A stretch of 64,000 nucleotides of DNA from Isoetes taiwanensis (Eukaryota > Streptophyta > Lycopodiopsida > Isoetales > Isoetaceae): positions 7,740,438-7,804,437 of the forward strand of contig JAJEKV010000050.1 of the NCBI GenBank assembly GCA_021234155.1. The letters run 5' to 3'. Under the pieces are notes generated by a model. It searched no databases. It was given only the letters and a program-made list of their open reading frames with translations, and was not told the DNA's origin. Position 1 is the first letter of the stretch. Every line of letters starts with the position of its first letter. This document shows, piece after piece, positions 32,750 through 45,450 of this stretch. The position numbers were made by a program, and so were the translations under genes.

Positions 32750-35700
32750 CCTTTAAAATATGTAAACTGCGCTTATTTACTATAAAACTCATCATAAAAC
32801 AACATTTATCTATCAAAGTACAAATTTGTATTTTGTAGAAGACAAAGTAATTTCTGTTTAAAAAAAACCTAGTAGCTTATGCATTTATAAACATATCATA
32901 GCTTATATGCATGAGTTCAAGAAAAGATTAGAGTATTAAACAAGACAAGGTAACCCTCGAAGCTCAAACGCCAAATAACTTTCTACAATTCTCAATATGC
33001 CTCTCCCTCGCATTCGTCCATTTGTTGTAAATAGTTCATTCTACTTCTATCATCGTCTTTGATGCTATTCAATTTTGAGAGAAACATCTTTTACATTCCA
33101 CTATAGACGCTGGGACTATTAAACTCATTTGCCATAACTTCTTCATTTCAAGAGATAGTTGACTTAAGTCCAATTCAAGGTCAAATCTGTCTGCACCATA
33201 ACACGATAATAAGAGAAACTTTGAAAATCCATACAAGCCCTTCACGTTTCATGGACCTTGGCCGAATCTGTCTGCACCATAACAACATCCCTCGAATCTG
33301 TCTGCACCATAAGATGGTGTCTTCACAACCCTAAACTATAAACCCTGAGACAGAGAATACTTCAGATAACCCTAAAATAACCCTAAAGTGAAACAACTCG
33401 ATGCTTGCATGTATGGCTTGTTAAAAAGAAATAGAGGAATAAAAATAAAAGGGGGTAAACCATTGGGGATATGGAATTTAGACAATAAAATGCAGAGTGC
33501 ACTCTAGAAGTACTGATTAGTACACCTCGTGCAATACGACCAACAATTCACATAAAAACCATAAGAAAAAATGTATAAAAACACAAAAGAAACCCCCTGT
33601 TATTATGCTACATATAGGTAACACATCATATGAAAATTTTTGGTGCGTATTTCAATAAGAACAATATAAATTTTCGATTGGGAACTTATAATATGCCAGT
33701 ATTTAAGAGAACTTTAAGAAATTTTTTGATAGAGTTTAAAAAGTTTACTCAAAACTGCCTATAGAATAGAATAGAATAGAATAGAATATACATTAACGTC
33801 CCTCAGGCCGTGAGGCCCCCGGACTTGTGTAGCATCCTGCGAGCTCCCAAAAGATGCTGCCAACAAACAGACGCATAGGTTTATGTAGCCATCTAGCGGG
33901 CTTCTCTTGTTCTTTGTAATACATTTTAGTTTATTTTTCTTCATATTGTTGCTAAATCTCAACCTTCATCTAAGAAATATTCAAGGTACTTGCAGCCACA
34001 ATAATAGGATATAGAACCTTATTTTCAATCAAAGTACCGATCATATAAGATATGACCCTGGGACTACTTAAATGAATACTCAATCGTTAAATGCCCTCTA
34101 CGATTCGAACCTATGCATATTTGGGTTCTTCCCTCTCCCCCTTTTTTTCAAGAATGAGAGATAAATTTCATTACCAATCAGGAAAAACTCAGGGGTTTAA
34201 AACATGTTTAAAACTCAAAGGGAGAAAATGTCCTTTTGTGCAGACTACTTGTACTCTTTAGACTTTCATTTAGTGTGACTATCCTTAACTCACCCATGAA
34301 TGCTAAAGATCGCTTCTTTCTAGCTGTCTTCTTGCGCATAACAATTTTTCAACCATCACCATGCTCCATCATAGCTTTAGGAATCTGTAGAGATTGTGAT
34401 GACTGAAATACAAAAGAAGATTTCTTAGATGGGGTCACAATAGCTCCCATTACATCTGGATGAACTGGTACTTCCTATGGCCTTGTCACATCTAGATTGA
34501 AGAAAGATGATTCTATCACATCAATATCATTGAATTGCTAGACATACTAAACCACACAAGATCAAGAGAGGGCTCTTGAGATGGAAGAGCAGATAATGCA
34601 ATGGGGGATGAAGCTATAGTAGGAGGTACAACAATTGAGGAGGTAATAATGGATAATTCATAATTCATGGCAATCGATGGAGTTCCATAAAACTTCAACT
34701 AGCTGGTGATAATGTAATATGACATTCTCATGATCGATTTGAAATTTGGCCAAGGGATTATTTTGTATTTTTGAGAAGAAAACTCTGTGGCGAAGGATAT
34801 GGATTTCATTTTCCTCATGAAAACATGGGAGCATGCTAGTAAGAGGACTCTTGACCTTCCAGGGTATTTGCATGCATGCACAAGTATACGAGATAATGGT
34901 GAAGTGGCTTACTAATATAGGACATGTGTGACACTTTTTGTAGCCTTATAAAGCAGACATACACAATTTACATTTGTATACAAAGGCAAGACCTGCGAGG
35001 AAGCTCTCTATTTATTGCCATTGCTATTTATCACATACTATTAACATGTCGATGTTGATGCATTGGACTCTTATGTCGATCTATAGGATGGCACTCATGA
35101 TTTACACATCTGGCATAACTTTAGTCTTGTGACAGAGGACTTATTATGACTTGAAAAGTGAAGACTATATGGCATTGTCAGTCAGCTGGAGCAAGTTATT
35201 ATATTATCAAATTTGGGAGAGAGCTGTCCTGAATGTGTGATGTTTATTACTTGATCATCTGCAATGGTCATCATTCGCCTACAATTCTAGCAAATGACAG
35301 TAGGTGGATTCAGACTATCAGATTCTCTATCATGCTTGATTAACAATCAGTATAAACTAGGATTATGGTCGAGACATGCATATCTTGCATTCCAATTTGC
35401 GTATAATAGAGCAGATACCCTAAGTTTTTAGCCAAAGAATTATCTAGATATTTGTAACTCTCTACCTTTTGCAAGAGCAAAATGATAGGCTCACCACTAT
35501 GCTTTTGAGTCCAACCAAGAGAAGCATCAGAAGACATAGAATCATGATGACATCAATTCACATACAATTCTTTTCTCGAAATGCATGATGTGATAGTCAA
35601 TGCAAATCCTTGGAGCAAAAATTTATGCTAGATCTAGGTCTTTACATATGTAAGCTACCAAGTAGTATAAGACCTTTCTCAAGTAGAAAAAGTCGCGTTA

Positions 35701-36980
35701 CTAAGTTAAAATCAACAGAACATGTTTTCAAAAAATAATGTAGGTCTCGTTCAGATGAATTGAAAGATGTATTGACGTGTTTTACTCCTATAGAAAATCC
35801 CTATCTTAATGATCATTTTTTGCACAACATAGAAGTTCTTTCTAGTCAATTTACCTTGCAACTAGAGATCCAACTATCTGCTATATGCTGGTATTATGAG
35901 GACAATTCTCGACTTATAATCTCCTCTGATAGAATCACTTGACCCAATTCACTATTCATACACGTTTATAAGATTTATCAGTCAACTGATTTTATGCTAA
36001 CTAGAAACATAAATGCAATACATTGGGACTGTCAAAAACCTGCTCTGAAGGTTGTTGGAGGCAAGTTCATTTTCTATTTTTTAACATTAGGTTGTTTGTG
36101 CTTAATTTTATTGATTGTGCATACAAGGGCAAAACCATGAACACCTTGACTATCAATTAAAAAGCATACTTTTGTACAAATGTGTCAAATAAAAGATCAA
36201 AACCTTGACTATAAAATACTAAACATACTTCTATACGCCCTAGGAAGAAACTCATAACCTCATGCTAAATCAAAATGTTAGAAAACGAAAAAAAAAAAAA
36301 AAACTTTAGACCATTGTTCTACTAATATCTTTCGCATATGTACAAGAACAAGCCTTGTTTCGCTTGGCAAATAAACTAAATCAATGAGATTGTCTTAATT
36401 GCCTCATCCGTATCAATCCAATTACAATGAAGATCTTCCTAATACCCAACCTGCACTGCATCTTCCGAAGCAAGGCAGAGCTTTGCCTAGCTAAGGAGGC
36501 ATTGCTATGCCAGCTTTGACCCCAATTTTTACTGAATGCACATCTTTGCTTCCATATATATCTTTGCTTCATTCCACCTTCCCTCACACGATTATACCAA
36601 CTATTGATTAGTGAAAGGTTGCCATGTAGATACTATCCTGCATCGGTTCACATTGCATTTCACCCAAATACACATTATACATTAAGACACAACATTAAAG
36701 AGGATTGTACTCAATGCTGCAAGTGCTTGTAAGTGTTTTGATGGTGTTCGGCTCTTTATATTATAGATAATGATCAAATTCTTATGAATGGTCCTTGAAG
36801 CATCGTTTCCTCTATAAAATGTAGCATGGATGAATCATCATTTGTTGATAAATGACGTATGATAGTCAAGAAACTAGGATGAAATCACGTAAAGAAATAT
36901 GAAAAGATAAAGCAAGAAACACCTTACAAGAACTACCTTAGCATGAAAAAATGTATCATAAAATCACTAGCATGAAAAAC
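32750..36980. other. AT-rich, no gene recognised
   Basis: Short ORFs only. A possible poly-T-headed LINE end lies at about 34142, where (T)7 precedes CAAGAATGAGAG. The repeated phrase AATCTGTCTGCACCATAA occurs three times at 33186-33312. Nothing else stands out apart from the simple-repeat-tailed element at 33755-33960. Confidence 0.5.
33755..33960 (-). mobile_element. 3' end of a second LINE-like family with ATAGA tail
   Basis: On the minus strand sequence with GCCTCACGGCCTGAGGGACG (hairpin GGCC...) ends in TTAATGTATATTC repeated as (TATTC)n. The arrangement, GC-rich hairpin then simple-repeat tail, mirrors the other LINE 3' ends in the window, but the sequence differs. No coding part remains. 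Confidence 0.4.
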
Positions 36981-36986
36981 ATTGAT

Positions 36987-37051
<65 letters not shown>

Positions 37052-37178
37052 ATGATTTTTATCGTCCACTGAGACCAATCGGTCTATGGGACCCAAAAGG
37101 AGGCCTTGACAAACTTATTATTGTAGGGTTAAAAACCCCATTGAGAAGGGTTTTGAGGGAAAAACCGTGGCAATAATA
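36987..37178 (-). mobile_element. LINE 3' module with GAAA tail
   Basis: Minus-strand copy of the same 3' module as at 32145-32295: ATCGTCCACTGAGACCAATC, then GGGTTAAAAACCCC and GGAAAAACCGTGGCAA. It is flanked on the 3' side by about 15 GAAA units (36987-37050). Only about 125 bp of element remains, a severe 5' truncation. Confidence 0.75.
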
Positions 37179-40100
37179 AGAAGAGAAATGAGAAACTAAA
37201 TTTTAATAACATCTAAGATATAGAGAAATCAATTTTGAGTATTGCTGCTTGCATTTCCCTTGATAAGTCTTCCATATTGAATCTCTACAGAAGGTGTAGA
37301 AATGCATATGTTATCCAGCCTTCTTCACATGGTGAATGGTGAAAAAATATCGTGCATGGAACTCTTCAGGATATTCATGGATCAAAAGAACCGGCATTCT
37401 TGAAGCTTGAAAATTTACTTATAGAAGTTCATATTCCACAGATGCCTTCTCATCGTCTAGTTTGGCAAGATGGGAAGTAGTAGATCCTATTCAACGTCTA
37501 GTTTGGCAGGATGGGAAATAGTAAATCTCATTCAACAGTCAGATGTTATAAAGTGTGAGAATACAAAAACAAAAGATCTCAAATGTTTATGATATGTTAC
37601 CTTGTGAGTGCATCTAAAAAATATAATAAAAAAGGGCTTAAAAATGTGCTTGACTATAATAGTGGAAAGTGCACTGGAAGAAGTTATGTTCATTTAACTT
37701 AGAAAAAAGAATATTGCTCCAGGTAGTTGAAATTACCAATCAACGGCCCACTTCAGATATATTAGAGTTGATGCAGTTTGAGAGACAAAAAATAAAAAGA
37801 TTTTAGACACATTTTAGTCTCTCTCTTTTCATCATCTCTAAGATTAGTATGTGAAGAAGAATTGGTTTGGATCAAAATATCCACAAGCTTGCACATGGAA
37901 CACAATAATTGACGCTTCTTACTCAATCATCGCATACTTTAGTGAGTTTCTTCATTTCCTATGGAACTAAATGATTTTATTCCCTGCAAGTGAAAGGTCG
38001 ACAAAATCCATACCACACTTGCAAGAGCATAAAACACCTACATTAGAGCTTCTTGCCTGTTAATAATAAAAGCTTTAACAGAAGGAAAATATAAGGATAA
38101 GGTTTAAAAAAAAAAAAAATCAGCTGTTGCTTATTAGATTGAATTGCAGGAATGTAAAATAGCACTAGATTGAATTGCAGAAAATGTAAAATGGCAGTAA
38201 CAAATCTCTGCATCACTTAATGAAAGAAAAGAGCTAAAAAATGGGATTGCACATGAAATCGTTGTGGGTGTAGGGATGGACATAGGGCAGAATTTTAAAC
38301 TATATATGGAAGCATATATCTATCCCTTTCCTTTAAGACACGGCTACACTTTTATTTGAAACCAAAGGAATACCCAAATAGCTGGATTCAAGAGAGATGG
38401 AAAGAAATACCAACATACCGTGGTAAATCAAGGAAGATGTCCATTATAAAAATGTTGGGCACCTTCAGCAAGCCGAGTAGTAAAGCAAAATCAAACTGGC
38501 AACAACATCAACAGGAGAAAGAGGTCCAGGAATCCTCTACTTCACATATGTGGATTTGATGCAGTTCCAGTATGACAAAAAATGCCCGGGTCACTCGTTT
38601 CAGCACTTGCTACGTTTACTGCTATCTCCCTAACTATTTTTTCTTCATCTCTCTAGGTTTTTTTCCGTTGCCACAAATCTACACTTTGCTCTATCTTCCT
38701 TATCTCCATCTCCTTCCTTAGGCATGACATCGCCATGGAAGAATTGATGTTAAAGACCAAAGATTAGTGCAAAGCCACTAGGTATCGAAACAAGAATAGA
38801 GGAACGGTGATGCAAGTAGTCTCGAACATAAGATATTAGGTCGAACCAGTAGATAGCAAATCAGGTGTCCCAAATTAAGTCTTGTAATACAAAAGGAAAA
38901 AATAGCCCGTTCAGGCATCTGTCTATATGAGAAAAAGGAAGCAAAATTAAAGACTCCAGCAAAGAGCCATAGAAAAACAAAATCCTCACACTTATATAAC
39001 CTTGTAGAAGTATGGGCGCAACGCAAAGCCCTCATCTCAAAGCAATCTCCAAAGCGGGAGAAGAAATGTTAGTAAGCATGCGATGGTCAAAAGAAGCAAA
39101 CTGATGATGCTTGGTATCTCCATTTTAATTTCTTGGCCTTTTTGCAAAAACTCAATATACGCTGACATAACTCCAAATGAGACAAGCTAAGGAAGATCAA
39201 TACTTTATGGTGCATTCAAGAAAATAAATTATGTATGCGATAATTTGCATAAACAAGTATGGCTTTTTTGTTGAGAAACAAAAAGAAGGAAGATATTCAG
39301 CTCTATAAATAGTTCCAGCAACCTTTTTAAGGCTAACTTTTCAAATAATATATGCTCATGCCAATTGATTTAAAGTTTACCTTACATGAATTTTATGCCC
39401 ACTAGCTATTGGTAGGTCCAGAACCCAAGCAAAAACAAAGAAGGATTTGCATTAGACAAATCCCATATATATAGACAAAGGATAGCATAGTGTTGTGTAT
39501 GTCGAAAGGAAACTTAGATCCTAAAGAGTATTTCTTGTACATCTCTTGCAATTGTTTCACATTTTAAACAGTTAACAAAATTGGACTTATCTATTAGGTA
39601 TAACTCCAAATGTGAATCTTGAAGTAAATGCATAATTACATGTATATATATTGATATATTAAATGCATGCAGCATTGTTGTCTGTGAAATATGTAATAAC
39701 CATTAGCAATGCCTATGTCATCTAACCTCCTCTATCTACAACATCCTTCCCAATGCTTTTCATTTTTTGACAAGCTAATAGTCTTATGTTTCTACATTTG
39801 TACTATATCAATTTTACTAGACAAGATTGCTATTAGGAAAAGTTATCAGTTATTCCTTAAGATCAAGTGGTTCTAGTAAAATATAACCAATTATTCAAGA
39901 CATCAGGAAATTTTATTTTTGCATTAGAAATAATAGATTCCACATATAACTTGCTGAACTTATATAATATATTCCTCCCTTGTTGTCTAGAAATGCTTGA
40001 TCATGAGAGGGCATGCTATACTGCATGTTGCTTGTCATAGTTACAAATATATATTTATAAGTGTATTATGATTCATGATAGTGAGGTTATCATGTTCATA

Positions 40101-41160
40101 ATATTATATTATTGCTTAATCCCCTAAAGATGTAAAATCAGTATAAAATCAAAGATTAGAATCTTAGTTATCAAATATAATTAATCAAATGTCCGTACTC
40201 TTATTGTTGATGCTATTAAGAAATAACAACGAGGACGAAATGTCAACATTAAGAATCATATAAGAGATTCTTGATCATGCAAATTAATAGTAAAGCAATC
40301 TTTCCAATAAGAATCTCCGATATAGGTGCATTTTCCTGCTTTGAGGATACCTTAACTTTCTTCTCGCTTCATCTTAGAATGCAATCACATAGACTATGAG
40401 GACTTATGAATTAGAGAATACATTACAATATATAAAGATATCAAAACCATATGTTATATTTATTTCCCCTTAATGTAGACTATGAGGACTTATGGACTAG
40501 AGAATCCATTACAAATATACAAAGATATCAAAACCATATATTATATTTATTTCCCCTTAATATATAGCTATTGCAACTTTAGAAATTGTTCTTCTACGGG
40601 GTGAGATATTTTGACCAAGGGTGAAATCACATTAGTGACCATCCAAGCTTTAAGAACCATATTAACTAATAGCCTTTTAGAAAAGAAAATTCCTGGGGGC
40701 AACCCCCCTATCACACTAGGAATGCCCCAAACCACATACTTCAAGAGCGTGACCAAAATTCTTGGTTGGAGGCTAGGGGGCTACCCCCTAGCCAAGATCC
40801 TGGCCACCGCTAGCTCAACTTGATTGTTGCCATGCATCCACATAGGGCTCCAATCACGATTAGGGTTCTAGCCAAACAATTGTTTTTATGCTTTATTAAG
40901 CGATTTGGGACGATTCCAAATGAATCTAAAGTTGTTGGGTGCAATTTAATGCAACAACAATCCAAAACGAAGCGGTTTATAGTTCTCTTTTAAGCGATTT
41001 GGAGCAGTTTTACTTATATCCGAGTGCGGTATTATTGAATATGGCCTCCGTGGGCATGTTGGGGTCATATCTCCAGGAAATTATGGATACACGATCTCAG
41101 TTGTGTCCTCTGGGGCAGTACTGAATTGTCCTATACAACTGTACAGTGTACCAACATGCT
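37179..41160. other. AT-rich, no gene recognised
   Basis: No convincing coding sequence. Visible structure includes a 48-bp tandem duplication at 37455-37530 (TCTAGTTTGGCA[AG]GATGGGAA) and an 86-bp tandem duplication at 40395-40567 (ACTATGAGGACTTATG...TTTCCCCTTAAT). Confidence 0.5.
40395..40567. repeat. 86-bp tandem duplication
   Basis: Two copies start with ACTATGAGGACTTATG at 40395 and 40481. Both end with TTATTTCCCCTTAAT. They differ at several positions. Confidence 0.8.
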
Positions 41161-41169
41161 TACTACTGC

Positions 41170-41312
41170 TAAGGTTTTTCCCTCAAAGACCCTTCGGGGC
41201 GGGGGTTTTTTAATCCTGACAGTAATACGCTTGCTGCTCTCTTTTTGTTTGTGTCCCATAGGCCAATTGGTCTCCATGGACGATAAAAAATCTATTATAT
41301 TCTATTCTTCAA
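41170..41312 (+). mobile_element. LINE 3' module, heavily truncated
   Basis: AAGGTTTTTCCCTCAAAGAC, then CCCTTCGGGGCGGGGG and GGTCTCCATGGACGATAAAA, followed by a TCTAT/TTCTA-type tail. It is the third copy of the 3' module, of about 120 bp, with no coding part. Confidence 0.75.
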
Positions 41313-43840
41313 TCTAGAAATCAATTTCGAGCAATCTGTAGCAATTTTTCCGTTCAATCTTGACTTGAAAGGTCTTTATTGACTTTGATATTTTTTTCCT
41401 CTCCTTCCCTTTTTTTGGAGGGAAAAAGTTGTATATATGGTGGAAGCCTAAAGAACCCTACCTTTAGACTTATTTTATTAAAAGAAGGACAGAAAATTGG
41501 AAAAGTAGTTTTATATAGACATACATCATGAAGTGGAGAAATGTCTAACATATGGAAGCCAAGTGTATAGTCTAGTGTAGAAATGAAACAAAAACTCTAT
41601 AACTATATTTGTCGACTTATATCTTCCATGCTTGACTATGCTATTGACTGAATTTTGATTTTTTGGAAAGAGTACCTACTGCAAATATGTGTTCTAAGAA
41701 AAGTTCTCAATGAGGAAGATATGATCTCATCAGGTGGATACGCTGGATGAGGTGGAATTTGTGGAGGGGTAACAATTGGCGGGGTAGGGAGAGGTTAAAC
41801 TGGACTGCAGGTGGCATGTATAGGATGAATATGGGTGGTGCCATAGGATTAGCCAATGCTAATTGCTATAGAGGGATATGTCAAATAATCTGAGGCTATA
41901 ATCATAGGCAGGAGATAGTGGACCATTCTCCTCTGATGATGAGCCAGTCCAATAGACTTTTGCCCATTCAGGGGCAAAACCATAGGACCAGATGGGATCA
42001 ATTTCCTGTATGATGTTGGCACCAAGAATTTAAAAGTTCTCCAGATGGAAGTAACACATCCAGTGAAACATTGCAAATTGATCTTTTGTAAGCATATCTT
42101 CATGAATAAAGAAGAATTTATGAAGCATATGCATCTGATATCCATCAAACATAACTGGCTTAAGTGCTCAGTGTGTAAGGGGCAACGATTGAACTTGCCA
42201 ATCCAAAGCAGCTTGGAGATCTTGATAGTCCTTGATAGTGAACTTACCAGTTCTACCTATGCCAGGCATAAGTGGTTGCTGCAGACCAAAAAGGGAAGGT
42301 GGCAAACCTATCAAAACATTGCAGTTAGCTTGTCCATGGCCATGGAGCTGTTTCTTAGACCGAGCACTTCTCCTGCAGAGGAACTCCTGTCTGAGCAATG
42401 ATTCTTATTGGAGCAGGGATTCCTTAAAAGGACTCTTTGGCTTATCACAAGCTATTTGTGTATTGAACCTCTCCTTATTGGTGATCCATTCCTTCATGGT
42501 GAAGTACTCAAAAGCAGGTCAAAATTAGGGCAAAAGGGAGAGTTGAAGTGAAGTGATATCTTCTTGGATGAAAAATTAGTGTCCTTTAGATGACTACCAC
42601 ACAGCAAGATATGTAACTGAGAAATTGTATTTCTAAAGTGCACCAATCTGGTCGGTCCATTCCCCTTCTACCCGAGTCGCAGATATAATGCTCTCTGTCT
42701 GTATGTGCATGATCTTTGTGAAAAATTGTGCCACCTCATCCATATCTAAGCATTCCTCCCTCTGTGCAACTTCGGCAATGCGCAGTTCATGGCTTGTGAC
42801 AATTCATCGCATATGCCTGTTGAAGTGCCATATTGTAACAGGTGTTCACTGGAGATTTGTGTAGATATGTCTACCGTCTCCACCGTATTTTGCTGCAACA
42901 CTTGGCTCAGGTGCGAGGGGGTGCTCATGTATTGTATAGTCAGACCTTACAGCATGTTTGTTGCATGGTTCTTGCATCGAACGAAGTTTAAGCTTGCTAA
43001 GAATAGTGACTAAAAATTGGTTAGCAATTGAAACCAATGGTTAGTATCTAGGACCACTGTCGAGTCTATAAGATCTATAGCATCCGATATACTTTAAGAA
43101 TGGAAACACAAATGCTTCTATTTTGGTCAATCTAGCTACATTATCTTTAACAAATTGAAGCTTGAGTTCATGTGCTTTCACCCCAAATTCTGGAAGAGTT
43201 TCGTTACAATCTACTGATGATTGACCTGCACTTTTCTCTACATTGTGTAAAATACATCCCCACTGGGAGACATTTGGTAAGTCTTCATATTGAAATAGTA
43301 CATTGCTGTCCACCATCCGTGGTACTATGCATTGCCGTTGAGACTCTTAAGTTTCTTTTTCTTTAGAGCCTGTGTAATGCAAAATGGAGACCATGATTTT
43401 GAAATGGAGCGCTCAAATTGTCGTTCTTGGCCTCCCTCTATTTTTCTAAAAATTTATTTTTTCTCGAATGATCAATTCAAGGGTCTTTTGAGGTCTTTTG
43501 GCGAGAGAGTTGAGCAAAGAGTTAGAGAGAGTGTACCATGGCGCTATGAAGAGAAAGTTGAGGAAAACCCCGAGAGAGGGGGATGGGGGCAAGGGCAAAA
43601 TAATAGACAGAGGGCGCTAGTGAGGAAGTGAGAGGGATGATAGGTATTAATGTAGGTTAAGTATGCATATGGTACCCATAAAGTACCTAACATAGTGCTC
43701 TGGGACGTACAATATGTATGGATTAAGAACATGCACGTTTATGTCAAATTTTTTGATTGGTGTACGTACATGTATGTAACATATTCCAACGTACCGTATC
43801 ATGGAATATGTACCATACAGAAACTCCCACCCTTCCCTTT
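41313..43840. other. Unrecognised sequence with short ORFs
   Basis: Several ORFs of 60-118 codons lie on both strands (for example 42045-42401 plus, 43041-43316 minus). None shows a motif I can name and they overlap one another, so I do not call genes. Confidence 0.4.
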
Positions 43841-43865
43841 TCCTATAAACTCCATTGAACTCCTA

Positions 43866-44320
43866 TGGAACTCCTAATATCTAAAGGGGTTATGAACATG
43901 AAATATTAGGCATAGGTTACACACCACAATTGTGTTGTCCTTTGTAGATAAACATGGTTTTCTTATATTCATCTTGATGAAACTCGTTTCAATTGGATCG
44001 TACGACTATATATCTAAGACTGTGGGCACTCATAATGGTTTGAATAGTTGCAGCAATACGTGATGAAGACCCTACTTTTTCCCTACCTTCTTTTTCCTAA
44101 CCTCGAACTCCTAAGGAATTTCTAAGGCCCAAAGGGGTTATGAACATGACATACTAGGCATAGGTTACATGCCATAGTTGTGTTGTCCTTTGTATTACAC
44201 ATGGTTTCCTTACATAGGATGTGGAGCTCATCTTGATGAAACTCATTCGGATTGGATCATACGGCTATATAACTAGGACTATGGGAACGCATAATGGTTT
44301 CAACTGTCGCAATGATAGGG
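43866..44320. repeat. Direct duplication, period about 248 bp
   Basis: AAAGGGGTTATGAACATGA starts at 43883 and 44131. Further matching blocks (GCATAGGTTACA, GTTGTCCTTTGTA, CATCTTGATGAAACTC, CATAATGGTTT) keep the order in both copies. It is an old tandem duplication with many substitutions. The rest of 43.8-45.4 kb shows nothing else. Confidence 0.75.
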
Positions 44321-45450
44321 ATCATACTTAGATATAATACAAACTTATGTTCTTAGTCACCCTCTAAAGGCAAGGATTTGCAAGGTTAGATGCTCACTAT
44401 GATTGAACTACTATCTATAAGTCCTATATGAAAAAATTTGCAGGAGATTTTAGCATTATATAGAAGCATGTATAAGACTTAGAATATTATTTAGATGGTT
44501 TCAAAAACTTTGGTCTCCTATCTACTAAACTAGAAAAGTTGTAGGAGAGGTTATAAGATGCATCAAGGTTTCCAAGATGGAGTGAAATTGTTGTAGATCT
44601 AAAGGTATATGCCCAAGCGTAAGAACTTAGTATTCAATTGCGTGCTAATGAGAGCAACATGAGATCAACTTATGTATCATGCATTATGTAAACTTTACTA
44701 CTTGATTGAATACCAGCTAGATAATGCCCCTAGATCAAGGGATTCTACTATAAGCTGTTTCTCAAGAGTCGCCTGAAGAAGGTGACATAAAGTAGTATTA
44801 GTGTTCATGCTATTTAGTTGGCTCATAGAGAAACAAAGGATATATGAACTTTGGGTTGATTTATGAGATATTATGAAGGCAAAAGATATTCTTTTTCTGT
44901 AAGGGTTTAACTAACTTAGAATGACAAGTAGTGTGATGCTACTAATAACATCACTTAGGTGGAGATGTACTCGGCTAGCTATCCCATGATGGAACTGTAA
45001 GGGTTCCTTTAATGGTTAATACTATTGCATATCTGATTGTGTCTACGATGCTCGAGAAAAGAAGTCGGTTACAAAACGTGGGTGATGATATGTTAAGTTG
45101 GATGATGCCATTCTCGACGTTGAATTAGACTGAATCCATGGTGGAACTATAAATTGACCCTGCACTTAATGAACAAACTGCATAGTCCTTTATACATCTT
45201 ACGAGTGGTGAGGCAATCTTGCAAAAGACCATTTGTGTCTTCTTCTTTGAAATGAAAAAAGTTGCATTTAATTAAAGTGGGTCAGATTCTGACGTTTGGG
45301 CCTTATGCTGAAAATGGAACTCATACTAAAAGAAAAAAAATTGAATTGAATACTGAATAGAATTACACATTATACACCAAGAACTGGGTCACTTATTTTG
45401 CTCATAAATTTTACAAACCATGAGTTGAGAAAGTTTTCAAGCTTCTCATA

